From Beijerinckiaceae bacterium (GTDB lineage: Bacteria > Pseudomonadota > Alphaproteobacteria > Rhizobiales > Beijerinckiaceae): DNA of 7,271 nucleotides. Location: positions 1 to 7,271 of the forward strand of contig CANHAW010000099.1 in the NCBI GenBank assembly GCA_947458675.1. The letters are read 5' to 3'. The position numbers were made by a program, and so were the translations under genes. Shown piece by piece: positions 1 through 5,276 of this stretch (positions are counted from its first letter, which is position 1; each line of letters begins with the position of its first letter). The notes under the pieces are model-generated. The model had not been told where the DNA came from and ran no database searches. It saw nothing but the letters and a program-made list of their open reading frames with translations.

Positions 1-974
1 AGCTGCGGCCGGGCATCAAAAATCCCTATGCGATTGTGGCAGCTCTCGAAGGCTGGTTGCCGGGCGCTGTGACGCCGTCGGTACAATCGAAAGCAGTCAT
101 TCGTTTTGCCGGTCGCGATACGGCGGTGAGCTTGACCGGCATCGATCCACGGCGCGAAGTCAATGTGTCGAAATTGGCGGCGCATATCAGGCAAGGGTCG
201 CTGGAAAATCTCTACAAGGCTTCCAACGCCATTATTCTGGGCAGCGGCCTGGCGCGCAAAATCGGGGCGCGCATCGGCAATAATGTGGTGCTCACATCGG
301 GGGGCGGTCGCACGCTATCGGCTACGGTCGTGGCAATCTCGCATGCGGGCTTGACGCAGATCGATGAGAACCAGGCCTATGTCTTGCTCAAGACAGCGCA
401 GATTCTGGCCGGTCAGACCGGGCTTGTGAATGAATTGCGCGTCAAGACGCAAGATGTGATGCATGCGCGCGATGTGGCCGCGCGGATCGAGGCGGAGACA
501 GGCTACAAGGCGATTTCCTGGCTTGAAGCAAATGAGGATCTTCTTTCGGCATTTCAGATCCGCAATTTCATCATGTATACGGTTGTCAGTGCGATCCTGA
601 TGGTCGCCTCTTTCGGCACTTACAACATCATCTCAACCATCACGCATGAGAAGACGCGCGATATTGCCATTATGAAATCGCTGGGCTTCCCGTCTTATGT
701 CGTGCGGCGGATCTTTGTTGTTGAATCGATGATCATCGGGATCATGGGTCTCATCCTTGGCTGGTGCCTCGGTTATGCGATGACCTGGGGCATGACATTG
801 ATCGAATTCAAATCGCCCTTCATGGATTCGACGCGATTGCCGGTGCTCTATTCGCCGCTTCATTATGCGATTGCCGGTTTTGTCGCCTTGAGCGCTTCGG
901 TGATTGCCGGTTTCTTCCCGGCGCGAAAGGCAGCTTCTGTCCCGCCGGTCGATATCATCCGGGGTGCATCGTGA
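1..974 (+). CDS. ABC transporter permease, FtsX/MacB type (5' end missing)
   Basis: This is the C-terminal part, 323 codons from base 3, of an inner-membrane ABC transporter permease; the start lies left of the window and the stop is TGA at 972-974. Bases 3-566 encode a soluble, probably periplasmic domain resembling the MacB-type core domain that sits between TM1 and TM2. Three hydrophobic segments follow, at about 567-638 (FIMYTVVSAILMVASFGTYN), 716-787 (SMIIGIMGLILGWCLGYAM) and 863-922, which is the FtsX fold. The cytoplasmic stretch after the first segment (THEKTRDIAIMKSLGF) matches the conserved 'R..EI.ilKs.G' coupling region of the family. The tail 'FFPARKAASVPPVDIIRG' corresponds to the usual 'P..rAa...P...lr' ending. 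The ATPase gene overlaps the stop by four bases, so the two form one transporter. Lipoprotein release (LolC/E), MacB-like export and other FtsX roles cannot be told apart here; a membrane-fusion protein gene might lie upstream. Confidence 0.9.
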   Translation, partial: LRPGIKNPYAIVAALEGWLPGAVTPSVQSKAVIRFAGRDTAVSLTGIDPRREVNVSKLAAHIRQGSLENLYKASNAIILGSGLARKIGARIGNNVVLTSGGGRTLSATVVAISHAGLTQIDENQAYVLLKTAQILAGQTGLVNELRVKTQDVMHARDVAARIEAETGYKAISWLEANEDLLSAFQIRNFIMYTVVSAILMVASFGTYNIISTITHEKTRDIAIMKSLGFPSYVVRRIFVVESMIIGIMGLILGWCLGYAMTWGMTLIEFKSPFMDSTRLPVLYSPLHYAIAGFVALSASVIAGFFPARKAASVPPVDIIRGAS

Positions 975-1654
975 GCGCGGCTCCGCTGATATCCGCGCGC
1001 GGCCTCACCCGCGTGATCGATGGTGAAGTGCCCACCACCCTCATCGATGGCGTCGATCTCGATGTCATGCCGGGCGAGTTTCTGGCCATTACCGGTCCTT
1101 CGGGCTCAGGCAAGTCATCGCTTCTGTATCTGCTGGGCCTGCTGGATCGGCCCACGCGCGGCGAAGTGACGATTGCAGGGCGGCCAACAGGTTCGCTCGA
1201 CGAGGCGGCGCTGGCGCGTCTGCGTCTCGAGACTTTGGGTTTTGTCTTCCAGTTTCATTTTCTGCTGCCGGAATTTTCGGCGCTGGAAAATGTTGCTCTG
1301 CCGATGCGCGCGCTGGGCCGCTTGTCGAGCGAGCGCATTCGCGCGCGTTCCGGCGAGATTCTTGATTCGCTCGGATTGTCGGCGCATATGCACAAAAGGC
1401 CCGATCAAATGTCGGGCGGTCAACGTCAGCGCGTCGCCATTGCGCGCGCGCTCGCCAATGATCCGCTGGTTGTTTTGGCCGATGAGCCGACCGGCAATCT
1501 CGATACGCATTCAACCGCGCAGGTCATTGCCATTTTGCGTGAAATGATTGCAGGCGCGGCGCAGAAAGCCGTGGTGGTGGTCACGCATGATCTTGCACTG
1601 GCAGCCCAAGCCGACCGGCATGTCCAGATTGTCGATGGAAAAGTTTCCGATTAG
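971..1654 (+). CDS. ABC transporter ATP-binding protein, LolD/MacB type
   Basis: This 227-residue cytoplasmic ATPase powers the permease encoded just upstream. All nucleotide-binding motifs are intact: Walker A GPSGSGKSS (42-50), Q-loop Gln94 in 'VFQFHFLLPEFSALENV', signature MSGGQRQR (147-154), Walker B VVLADEP with catalytic Glu172, D-loop NLD (176-178) and switch His206. 'FHFLLPEFSALENV' and 'LADEPTGNLD' are typical of the LolD/MacB/FtsE group, and the length suits a stand-alone LolD-like subunit. I chose GTG 971 because it lies in the GTGA overlap with the permease stop, the usual coupling arrangement, and because the protein then begins just before the family's N-terminal strand (ISARGLTRVIDG). 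The frame stays open further upstream, but that part only shadows the permease gene. Its TAG stop shares bases with the stop of the convergent hydrolase gene. The family is certain; the lolD name is not, because no neighbour identifies a lipoprotein-release system. Confidence 0.95.
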   Translation: MSAAPLISARGLTRVIDGEVPTTLIDGVDLDVMPGEFLAITGPSGSGKSSLLYLLGLLDRPTRGEVTIAGRPTGSLDEAALARLRLETLGFVFQFHFLLPEFSALENVALPMRALGRLSSERIRARSGEILDSLGLSAHMHKRPDQMSGGQRQRVAIARALANDPLVVLADEPTGNLDTHSTAQVIAILREMIAGAAQKAVVVVTHDLALAAQADRHVQIVDGKVSD

Positions 1655-2526
1655 GGCGAGTTCGCGCGGCGCGGCGCAGACGCCATGGTCGGCGTGGCGC
1701 CCTGAACCATCAGCGGGCTGCCGGTGACCAGATCCGACATGGCATGGACCATGGCGCGGGCGAGGCAAATATAGCCGCGATCGCTCATGTGAAAGCCGTC
1801 GCCCGCCAGCATTGTGGGCAAATCATGCGGTGTGCGCTCGCCCCAGTTTTTCATTAGCCTGTAACGCGAGAGAACAGGCGCGCCGGTCTCATGGCCCACT
1901 GTCTCAACCATGCGGACGAAGCGCTCGTAGCGCACCGGATCCTTGATGGTGGGAAAAAACTGCTGATCGAGCAGGACGAGATCGATCTGCTTGGCCTTGA
2001 CCACCGCCACGCCGCGCTTGAGCAGAGAGACGAAATGCTCCTCATTGGCGCCACGCACGGCATCATTCGTGCCGACTTGCCAGACGACGAGGTCGAAACG
2101 CTCTGCGGTAATGCGTTCTTCGAGCCGTTCGATGGTTGCCTCGACCGTCTCGCCGCCGACACCAGCATTGGTGACGCTGACATTGGCGCCGAAATGCTGG
2201 CTCAGCCCCGCCTCGAAACGGTTCGGGTAATTATTGGCGGGCGTGGATGCGCCAACACCTTGCGTCGAGGATGAGCCGATGGCGAGCACACGCAAAGTGG
2301 CGCGTTCAGACAGGCGTTGTGTGACAGAGGCAAGCTGCGCTTCGCGCATCACCATGGATCCGCCCGAAGGGCAGGTCTCGTTCACGGGCGTCTCGGAGGC
2401 GGCGCCCAGGGGCTGGGCGAAGGCGGCGAGCGCAACGAGAGCCAGACCGGCTGCAAGGCCATGCCCTGCGCGGCGGCTGCGGCGCTTGTCGCCTGGATTG
2501 TGAAAGCCCATCTCCCGCTCCGCCAT
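1651..2526 (-). CDS. Secreted SGNH/GDSL-family hydrolase
   Basis: A predicted exported serine esterase or deacetylase of the SGNH fold (291 residues from ATG 2526). A basic n-region (KRRSRR, 14-19) and a hydrophobic core (about 23-37) followed by 'QPLGAAS' look like a Sec signal peptide cleaved near residue 43; there is no lipobox. The SGNH blocks are in order: block I IGSSSTQGVG (83-92, probable nucleophile Ser86), block II 'NAGVGGET' (120-127), block III GTND (152-155) and block V DGFH (243-246), giving the Asp/His of the triad. Block I has Ser where classical GDSL enzymes have Asp. No ribosome binding site precedes ATG 2526, whereas GGAG lies six bases before the in-frame ATG at 2511 (Met6), so translation may start there; the signal peptide survives either way. 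Natural substrate unknown (acyl or acetyl esters, possibly envelope glycans). The neighbours do not help: it converges on the ABC operon and diverges from the HAD gene. Confidence 0.88.
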   Translation of the reverse strand: MAEREMGFHNPGDKRRSRRAGHGLAAGLALVALAAFAQPLGAASETPVNETCPSGGSMVMREAQLASVTQRLSERATLRVLAIGSSSTQGVGASTPANNYPNRFEAGLSQHFGANVSVTNAGVGGETVEATIERLEERITAERFDLVVWQVGTNDAVRGANEEHFVSLLKRGVAVVKAKQIDLVLLDQQFFPTIKDPVRYERFVRMVETVGHETGAPVLSRYRLMKNWGERTPHDLPTMLAGDGFHMSDRGYICLARAMVHAMSDLVTGSPLMVQGATPTMASAPRRANSP

Positions 2527-2529
2527 TTC

Positions 2530-2543
2530 TTAACAGGCGTTAA
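2530..2543. promoter_or_regulatory. TTAA-N6-TTAA dyad, possible operator (CtrA-like)
   Basis: TTAAC (2530-2534) and GTTAA (2539-2543) form a 5-bp inverted repeat around AGGC, an AT-rich island in GC-rich DNA. It lies 4-17 bases upstream of ATG 2526 of the minus-strand hydrolase, where a ribosome binding site would otherwise be. It resembles the alphaproteobacterial CtrA site, TTAA-N7-TTAA, but the spacer is one base short, so the match is imperfect. Confidence 0.25.
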
Positions 2544-2552
2544 CTTGTCCTG

Positions 2553-2581
2553 ACTTTCCATGCGCTCCCGGACAGGGTCAA
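2553..2581 (-). promoter_or_regulatory. Candidate promoter for the SGNH hydrolase gene
   Basis: On the minus strand, TTGACC (complement of 2576-2581) is preceded by C, giving the CTTGAC favoured as a -35 box in alphaproteobacteria. Seventeen bases on, GAAAGT (complement of 2553-2558) is a poor -10 with three of six consensus positions. The spacing is right and the start point would fall about 20 bases upstream of ATG 2526, but the weak -10 keeps this tentative. Confidence 0.3.
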
Positions 2582-2657
2582 GCCCCAAGCCCGAGGTTTC
2601 GCCGGATTCTCGCTGACAAGATGGAAAGCTGCGGATGAACGCCAGCTGAACGATTTT

Positions 2658-2672
2658 TGCTGCATTGCAGCA
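2658..2672. repeat. Perfect 15-base palindrome, possible operator
   Basis: TGCTGCA-T-TGCAGCA is a perfect inverted repeat of 7-base arms around one base, midway between two divergent genes. The one-base centre makes it a poor RNA hairpin, and no T run follows on either strand, so it is not a terminator. The form suits a DNA site for a dimeric regulator. I do not recognise it as the site of a known factor. Confidence 0.4.
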
Positions 2673-2704
2673 GGGTGGGCCTGATTTGTCGCGGGGCGCT
2701 TTGC

Positions 2705-2735
2705 TTGACAGGGAGAGGGTGGGCCTTTAGCCGCC
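2705..2735 (+). promoter_or_regulatory. Candidate promoter for the HAD-maoC-ribF-ileS gene run
   Basis: TTGACA (2705-2710), preceded by C, is a perfect -35 consensus and ends 29 bases before the HAD start codon. The -10 is unclear: TTTAGC (2726-2731) has three of six matches at a short 15-base spacing, and TAGCCG (2728-2733) is at the ideal spacing but poor. Any start point from this box would fall almost on ATG 2740 and give a leaderless or nearly leaderless transcript. Confidence 0.35.
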
Positions 2736-2739
2736 TCTC

Positions 2740-3630
2740 ATGACCAATTCTTCGCAACCGCGCATCTTGCGTGGATTTTCCGAGATCGAGAGCCGCTATG
2801 ACGTCGCCTTTTGCGATGTCTGGGGGGTCGTCCATAATGGCGAGGCGCGTTATCCCGCCGCTTGCGAGGCGCTGCAGCGTTTCCGGGCGCGGGGCGGAAC
2901 CGTGATTCTCATCACCAATGCGCCGCGGCCCAATCCGCCGATTCTCGATCAGCTGGCCGGGCTCAAAGTGCCGCGCGACACATTCGATGACATGGTCACC
3001 TCAGGCGATGTGACTTTGGCCTTTATCGCGGCGCGTGCCGGCGAGAGGCTGCACCATATCGGCCCCGAGCGCGATCATACTTTGTTCGAGATTTCCGAGC
3101 GCCAAACTGGGGTAAAGCCCAATCTCGTCGCGCTTGAAGAGGCCGAATATGTGGTCATCACGGGCCTCAACGATGACCGCAGCGAAACACCCGATGATTA
3201 TGCCGAGCGGCTTGCTTTCATGCATGAGCGCCGTCTCGATTTGATCTCAGCCAATCCCGATCTCGTTGTGCATGTCGGCGACCAGCTCATCTATTGCGCG
3301 GGCGCCATTGCGCAGGCCTATGAAGAGCGTGGCGGGCGCGTCTATCAGGCAGGAAAACCATTTTCGCCGATCTATGAACGGGCTTTGATGCTGGCAGAAA
3401 AAATCCGCGGCAAGCCCGTTGCGCGTGAGCGTATCATCGGCATTGGCGATGCCATGCGCACCGATGTCGCCGGCGCAGTCGCTTATGGCATTGATGCCCT
3501 CTTCGTCACACGCGGCATTCATCGCGACGAATTGCATCCGGAAAAGGATTTGGATGTAGCTGCTTACCAGCAGTTTCTGGTTGAAAATCCGCGTCATCCG
3601 ACAGCCGCCATTCCTGAGCTTGTCTGGTAA
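2740..3630 (+). CDS. HAD-superfamily class IIA hydrolase, TIGR01459-like
   Basis: A 296-residue cytosolic protein of the HAD phosphohydrolase superfamily, subclass IIA (NagD-like cap). Motif I is DVWGVVHNG (26-34) with nucleophile Asp26; motif II is ITNAPRP (58-64); motif III is AGKPFSPIYERAL with Lys206; motif IV is GIGDAMRTDVAGA with Asp237 and Asp242 for Mg2+ binding. The cap lies between motifs II and III, as class IIA requires. The length and the 'DVWGV' form fit TIGR01459, a family found mainly in alphaproteobacteria with no firmly assigned substrate. The second Asp of the standard DxD motif is Trp28, so ordinary phosphatase activity is not assured. ATG 2740 is the only sensible start: an in-frame TAG at 2728-2730 blocks anything upstream. 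No Shine-Dalgarno lies at normal distance; GGGAGAGGG (2711-2719) is about 20 bases away. It heads the run to maoC, ribF and ileS. Confidence 0.9.
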   Translation: MTNSSQPRILRGFSEIESRYDVAFCDVWGVVHNGEARYPAACEALQRFRARGGTVILITNAPRPNPPILDQLAGLKVPRDTFDDMVTSGDVTLAFIAARAGERLHHIGPERDHTLFEISERQTGVKPNLVALEEAEYVVITGLNDDRSETPDDYAERLAFMHERRLDLISANPDLVVHVGDQLIYCAGAIAQAYEERGGRVYQAGKPFSPIYERALMLAEKIRGKPVARERIIGIGDAMRTDVAGAVAYGIDALFVTRGIHRDELHPEKDLDVAAYQQFLVENPRHPTAAIPELVW

Positions 3631-3671
3631 TGCTTAGGCTTTAAGTCCAATTGCGGGGTGGTGCGTTGCAG

Positions 3672-3687
3672 GGGAAGCTCAGCTCCC
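3672..3687 (+). promoter_or_regulatory. RNA hairpin covering the maoC ribosome binding site
   Basis: The Shine-Dalgarno GGGGAAG (3671-3677) lies ten bases before ATG 3688. In RNA, GGGA (3672-3675) can pair with UCCC (3684-3687) and GC (3677-3678) with GC (3682-3683), leaving A3676 bulged and a UCA loop. The stem would hide most of the binding site and end at the start codon. Whether it forms in the cell is inference. Confidence 0.35.
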
Positions 3688-4155
3688 ATGAGCGCGCCTT
3701 TTACCTCCTATTATTTCGAAGATCTCGCGCTGGGCATGCGCGAGAGCATTATGAAAACCGTCATGGCCAATGATGTCGTCGGCTTTGCGACTTTGTCGGG
3801 CGATCATAATCCGATCCATCTGTCCGATCATTTCGCCCGCAAGACGCGGTTTGGCGGGCGCATCGCCCATGGGCTTTACACGGCGTCGCTGATTTCGGCG
3901 GTGCTTGGCATGTATCTGCCGGGGCCGGGCGCCGTCTATCTGTCGCAGACGCTCCAGTTTCGCGCGCCGGTGCGCATTGGCGATGTCGTCACGGTTTGCG
4001 TCGAAGTGGTCGAACTCGTCGAGGAGGGGCGGCGCTGCAAGCTGAAATGCGAGGCTTTGGTGGACGGCAAGATCGTGCTGGAAGGCGAGGCGCTGGTGAT
4101 GGTTCCGGCACGGCGCACTGCGGGTCAGCTGAAAAGCGCTGCCACGGCTTCTTGA
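3688..4155 (+). CDS. MaoC-like (R)-specific enoyl-CoA hydratase/dehydratase
   Basis: A 155-residue single hot-dog-fold protein of the MaoC dehydratase family, which hydrates trans-2-enoyl-CoA to (R)-3-hydroxyacyl-CoA; PhaJ is the best-known member and feeds polyhydroxyalkanoate synthesis. The hydratase-2 motif is clear: FATLSGDHNPIHLSD (33-47), with catalytic Asp39 and His44, followed by the family's 'FGGRIAHGLYTASLIS' (55-70) and the core strand 'QTLQFRAPVRIGDVV' (87-101). The length is normal for a one-domain PhaJ/MaoC protein. I chose ATG 3688 because GGGGAAG lies ten bases upstream; a GTG at 3658 would add ten residues (VVRCRGSSAP) unlike the family. It lies 57 bases after the HAD gene and 75 before ribF, probably in one transcript. 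The substrate chain length cannot be read from the sequence, and no phaC or beta-oxidation gene is in view, so the PhaJ role is only one possibility. Confidence 0.88.
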   Translation: MSAPFTSYYFEDLALGMRESIMKTVMANDVVGFATLSGDHNPIHLSDHFARKTRFGGRIAHGLYTASLISAVLGMYLPGPGAVYLSQTLQFRAPVRIGDVVTVCVEVVELVEEGRRCKLKCEALVDGKIVLEGEALVMVPARRTAGQLKSAATAS

Positions 4156-4230
4156 CGGGGGCAGGCGCGCAAGCCAATTTGCGCCCCGCCGGCTGGCCGT
4201 TGCGCCCCGCCGCCAGAAAGATGAGTCCCC
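4156..4230 (+). repeat. maoC-ribF gap: 13-base direct repeat and small stem
   Basis: TTGCGCCCCGCCG occurs twice, at 4179-4191 and 4200-4212, 21 bases apart. The first copy also takes part in an inverted repeat: GCGCAA (4167-4172) with TTGCGC (4179-4184) across a six-base loop. An outer pairing of CGGGG (4156-4160) with CCCCG (4184-4188) is possible. No T run follows, so this is not a typical intrinsic terminator. Confidence 0.4.
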
Positions 4231-5190
4231 TTGTCGCTCGCCGTGAATCTCCCGGAAATCATTGTCGTGAAGAACCCGCTTGAGCCACCGAAGGGGCTTG
4301 AGGGAGCGGTTGTCGCGATCGGCAATTTTGACGGCGTGCATCGCGGCCATTCTGTTGTCATTCGCGCGGCCGAAGCCATGGCGGCGCGGCTTGGCCGCCC
4401 CTGCGCCGTGCTGACCTTCGAGCCTCACCCGGCGGATTTTTTCGCCGGACGCCCGGTCATATTCCGGCTGACGCCGGAGCGCGAAAAGGCACTGGCACTG
4501 GGCCGGCTCGGCGTCGAGGCCATGTTCGTCCTCACCTTCGACCAGGCGCTTGCCACGCTCGAGGCGGAGAAATTTGTGGCCGATGTGCTGGTGCGCCGGC
4601 TGAAAATTTCGGGTGCGGTCGTGGGCTATGATTTCCACTTCGGCAAGGGTCGGGCGGGCTCGCCCGATTTTCTCAAACAGGCAGGCCAACGCCACGGCTT
4701 TGCCGTGAAAGTGGTCGAAAAAGTCCTCGCCGATGTCGCCGGCAGCCCGGAGGCCGTCCATTCCGCGGCGACCCGCATGGCGCTGGAGGCCGGCAATGTC
4801 AGCGCCGCGCGCCGTCTGCTCGGCCATGATTATTTCGTCACAGGCGAGGTCATTCACGGCCAGAAGCTTGGGCGGGAATTGGGCTATCCCACCGCCAATC
4901 TCGCGCTCGATCCCTCCTGTCGTCTGCTTTACGGCATTTATGCCGTCCGTGTGGTGGTGGACGGGGTGGTCCATAAGGGCGTTGCCAGTTTCGGCCGACG
5001 CCCGACCGTCGATAATGGCCCGCCGCTGCTTGAGATCTATATCCTTGATTTCAAAGGTGATCTTTACGGCAAAGAGCTGGAAGTCGCCTTTGTTGGCTGG
5101 ATCCGCCCGGAGGAAAAATTCGACGGGCTGGAGGCGCTTGTGCGCCAGATCGACAAGGATGTGGACAAGGCGCGGGCGATGCTGGCCTGA
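4231..5190 (+). CDS. ribF: Bifunctional riboflavin kinase / FMN adenylyltransferase RibF
   Basis: RibF makes FMN from riboflavin and ATP, then FAD from FMN and ATP, in the cytosol. The 319 residues hold both domains. The N-terminal nucleotidylyltransferase (about 25-185) has GNFDGVHRGH (31-40, HxGH-type ATP site), TFEPHPADFF (62-71), RLTPEREK (79-86) and VGYDFHFGKGRAG (131-143). The C-terminal riboflavin kinase (about 195-319) has VIHGQKLGRELGYPTANL (207-224, with the GYPTAN metal/ATP motif), FGRRPTVDNG (254-263), LEIYILDFKGDLYGKELEV (267-285) and IRPEEKFDG (291-299). The length is normal. The usual SSTxIR loop before the domain junction reads HSAATR (177-182), a departure worth noting. The start is TTG 4231: an in-frame TGA at 4222-4224 rules out anything earlier, and the only nearby alternative is GTG 4243. 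The ribosome binding site is weak (AGAAAG at 4215-4220). ileS follows, as in many proteobacteria. Confidence 0.96.
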   Translation: MSLAVNLPEIIVVKNPLEPPKGLEGAVVAIGNFDGVHRGHSVVIRAAEAMAARLGRPCAVLTFEPHPADFFAGRPVIFRLTPEREKALALGRLGVEAMFVLTFDQALATLEAEKFVADVLVRRLKISGAVVGYDFHFGKGRAGSPDFLKQAGQRHGFAVKVVEKVLADVAGSPEAVHSAATRMALEAGNVSAARRLLGHDYFVTGEVIHGQKLGRELGYPTANLALDPSCRLLYGIYAVRVVVDGVVHKGVASFGRRPTVDNGPPLLEIYILDFKGDLYGKELEVAFVGWIRPEEKFDGLEALVRQIDKDVDKARAMLA

Positions 5191-5192
5191 GC

Positions 5193-5276
5193 CGTCATTG
5201 CGAGCGCAGCGAAGCAATCCAGAGGCCCCACGTGAGGCTTCTGGATTGCTTCGTCGCTTCGCTCCTCGCAATGACG
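5193..5276. repeat. Palindromic intergenic repeat (GTCATTGCGAG...GCAATCCAG type)
   Basis: An 84-base, nearly self-complementary element begins two bases after the ribF stop. Outer arms CGTCATTGCGAG (5193-5204) and CTCGCAATGACG (5265-5276) pair perfectly. Inner arms GAAGCAATCCAGA (5211-5223) and TCTGGATTGCTTC (5240-5252) also pair perfectly. Between them the left side has 6 bases (CGCAGC) and the right side 12, the only real asymmetry. The tip pairs on through one G-T pair, GCC/GGC and one C-A mismatch to a CACGTG core (5229-5234). Similar sequences are dispersed in many Hyphomicrobiales genomes, where their translation appears as 'SLRGAKRRSNP'; this is recalled, not searched. It carries no gene and is probably a non-autonomous MITE/REP-like element. 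No T run follows, so it is more likely an RNA-stability or processing structure than a terminator. Confidence 0.9.

Larger units (their letters stand above)
2527..2739. other. Divergent intergenic region between SGNH hydrolase and HAD hydrolase genes
   Basis: This 213-base stretch separates two divergently transcribed genes and must carry the promoter of each. I found no convincing small gene in it. It holds a TTAA-N6-TTAA dyad near the hydrolase start (2530-2543), a perfect 7+1+7 palindrome (2658-2672) and a candidate -35 box facing each way (2576-2581 on the minus strand, 2705-2710 on the plus strand). No terminator-like hairpin followed by a T run is present. Confidence 0.6.

Noticed and set aside
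764..970. Upstream extension of the ABC ATPase frame
   Set aside because: The added residues are Cys- and Asp-rich, resemble no ABC protein and overlap the end of the permease gene. GTG 971 at the GTGA overlap is a much better start.
1089..1514. Two overlapping minus-strand frames (141 and 131 codons) opposite the ABC ATPase
   Set aside because: They lie across the Walker A to Walker B region of a certain gene and give low-complexity Arg/Ala/Gln-rich products.
1891..2553. Several plus-strand frames of 78-127 codons opposite the SGNH hydrolase
   Set aside because: The minus strand carries a complete SGNH protein with signal peptide and catalytic motifs; the plus-strand frames have no motifs or good starts.
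2653..2672. T run next to the 15-base palindrome as an intrinsic terminator
   Set aside because: The T run (2654-2658) precedes the palindrome on the plus strand and reads as A residues on the minus strand, so neither strand has stem followed by U tract.
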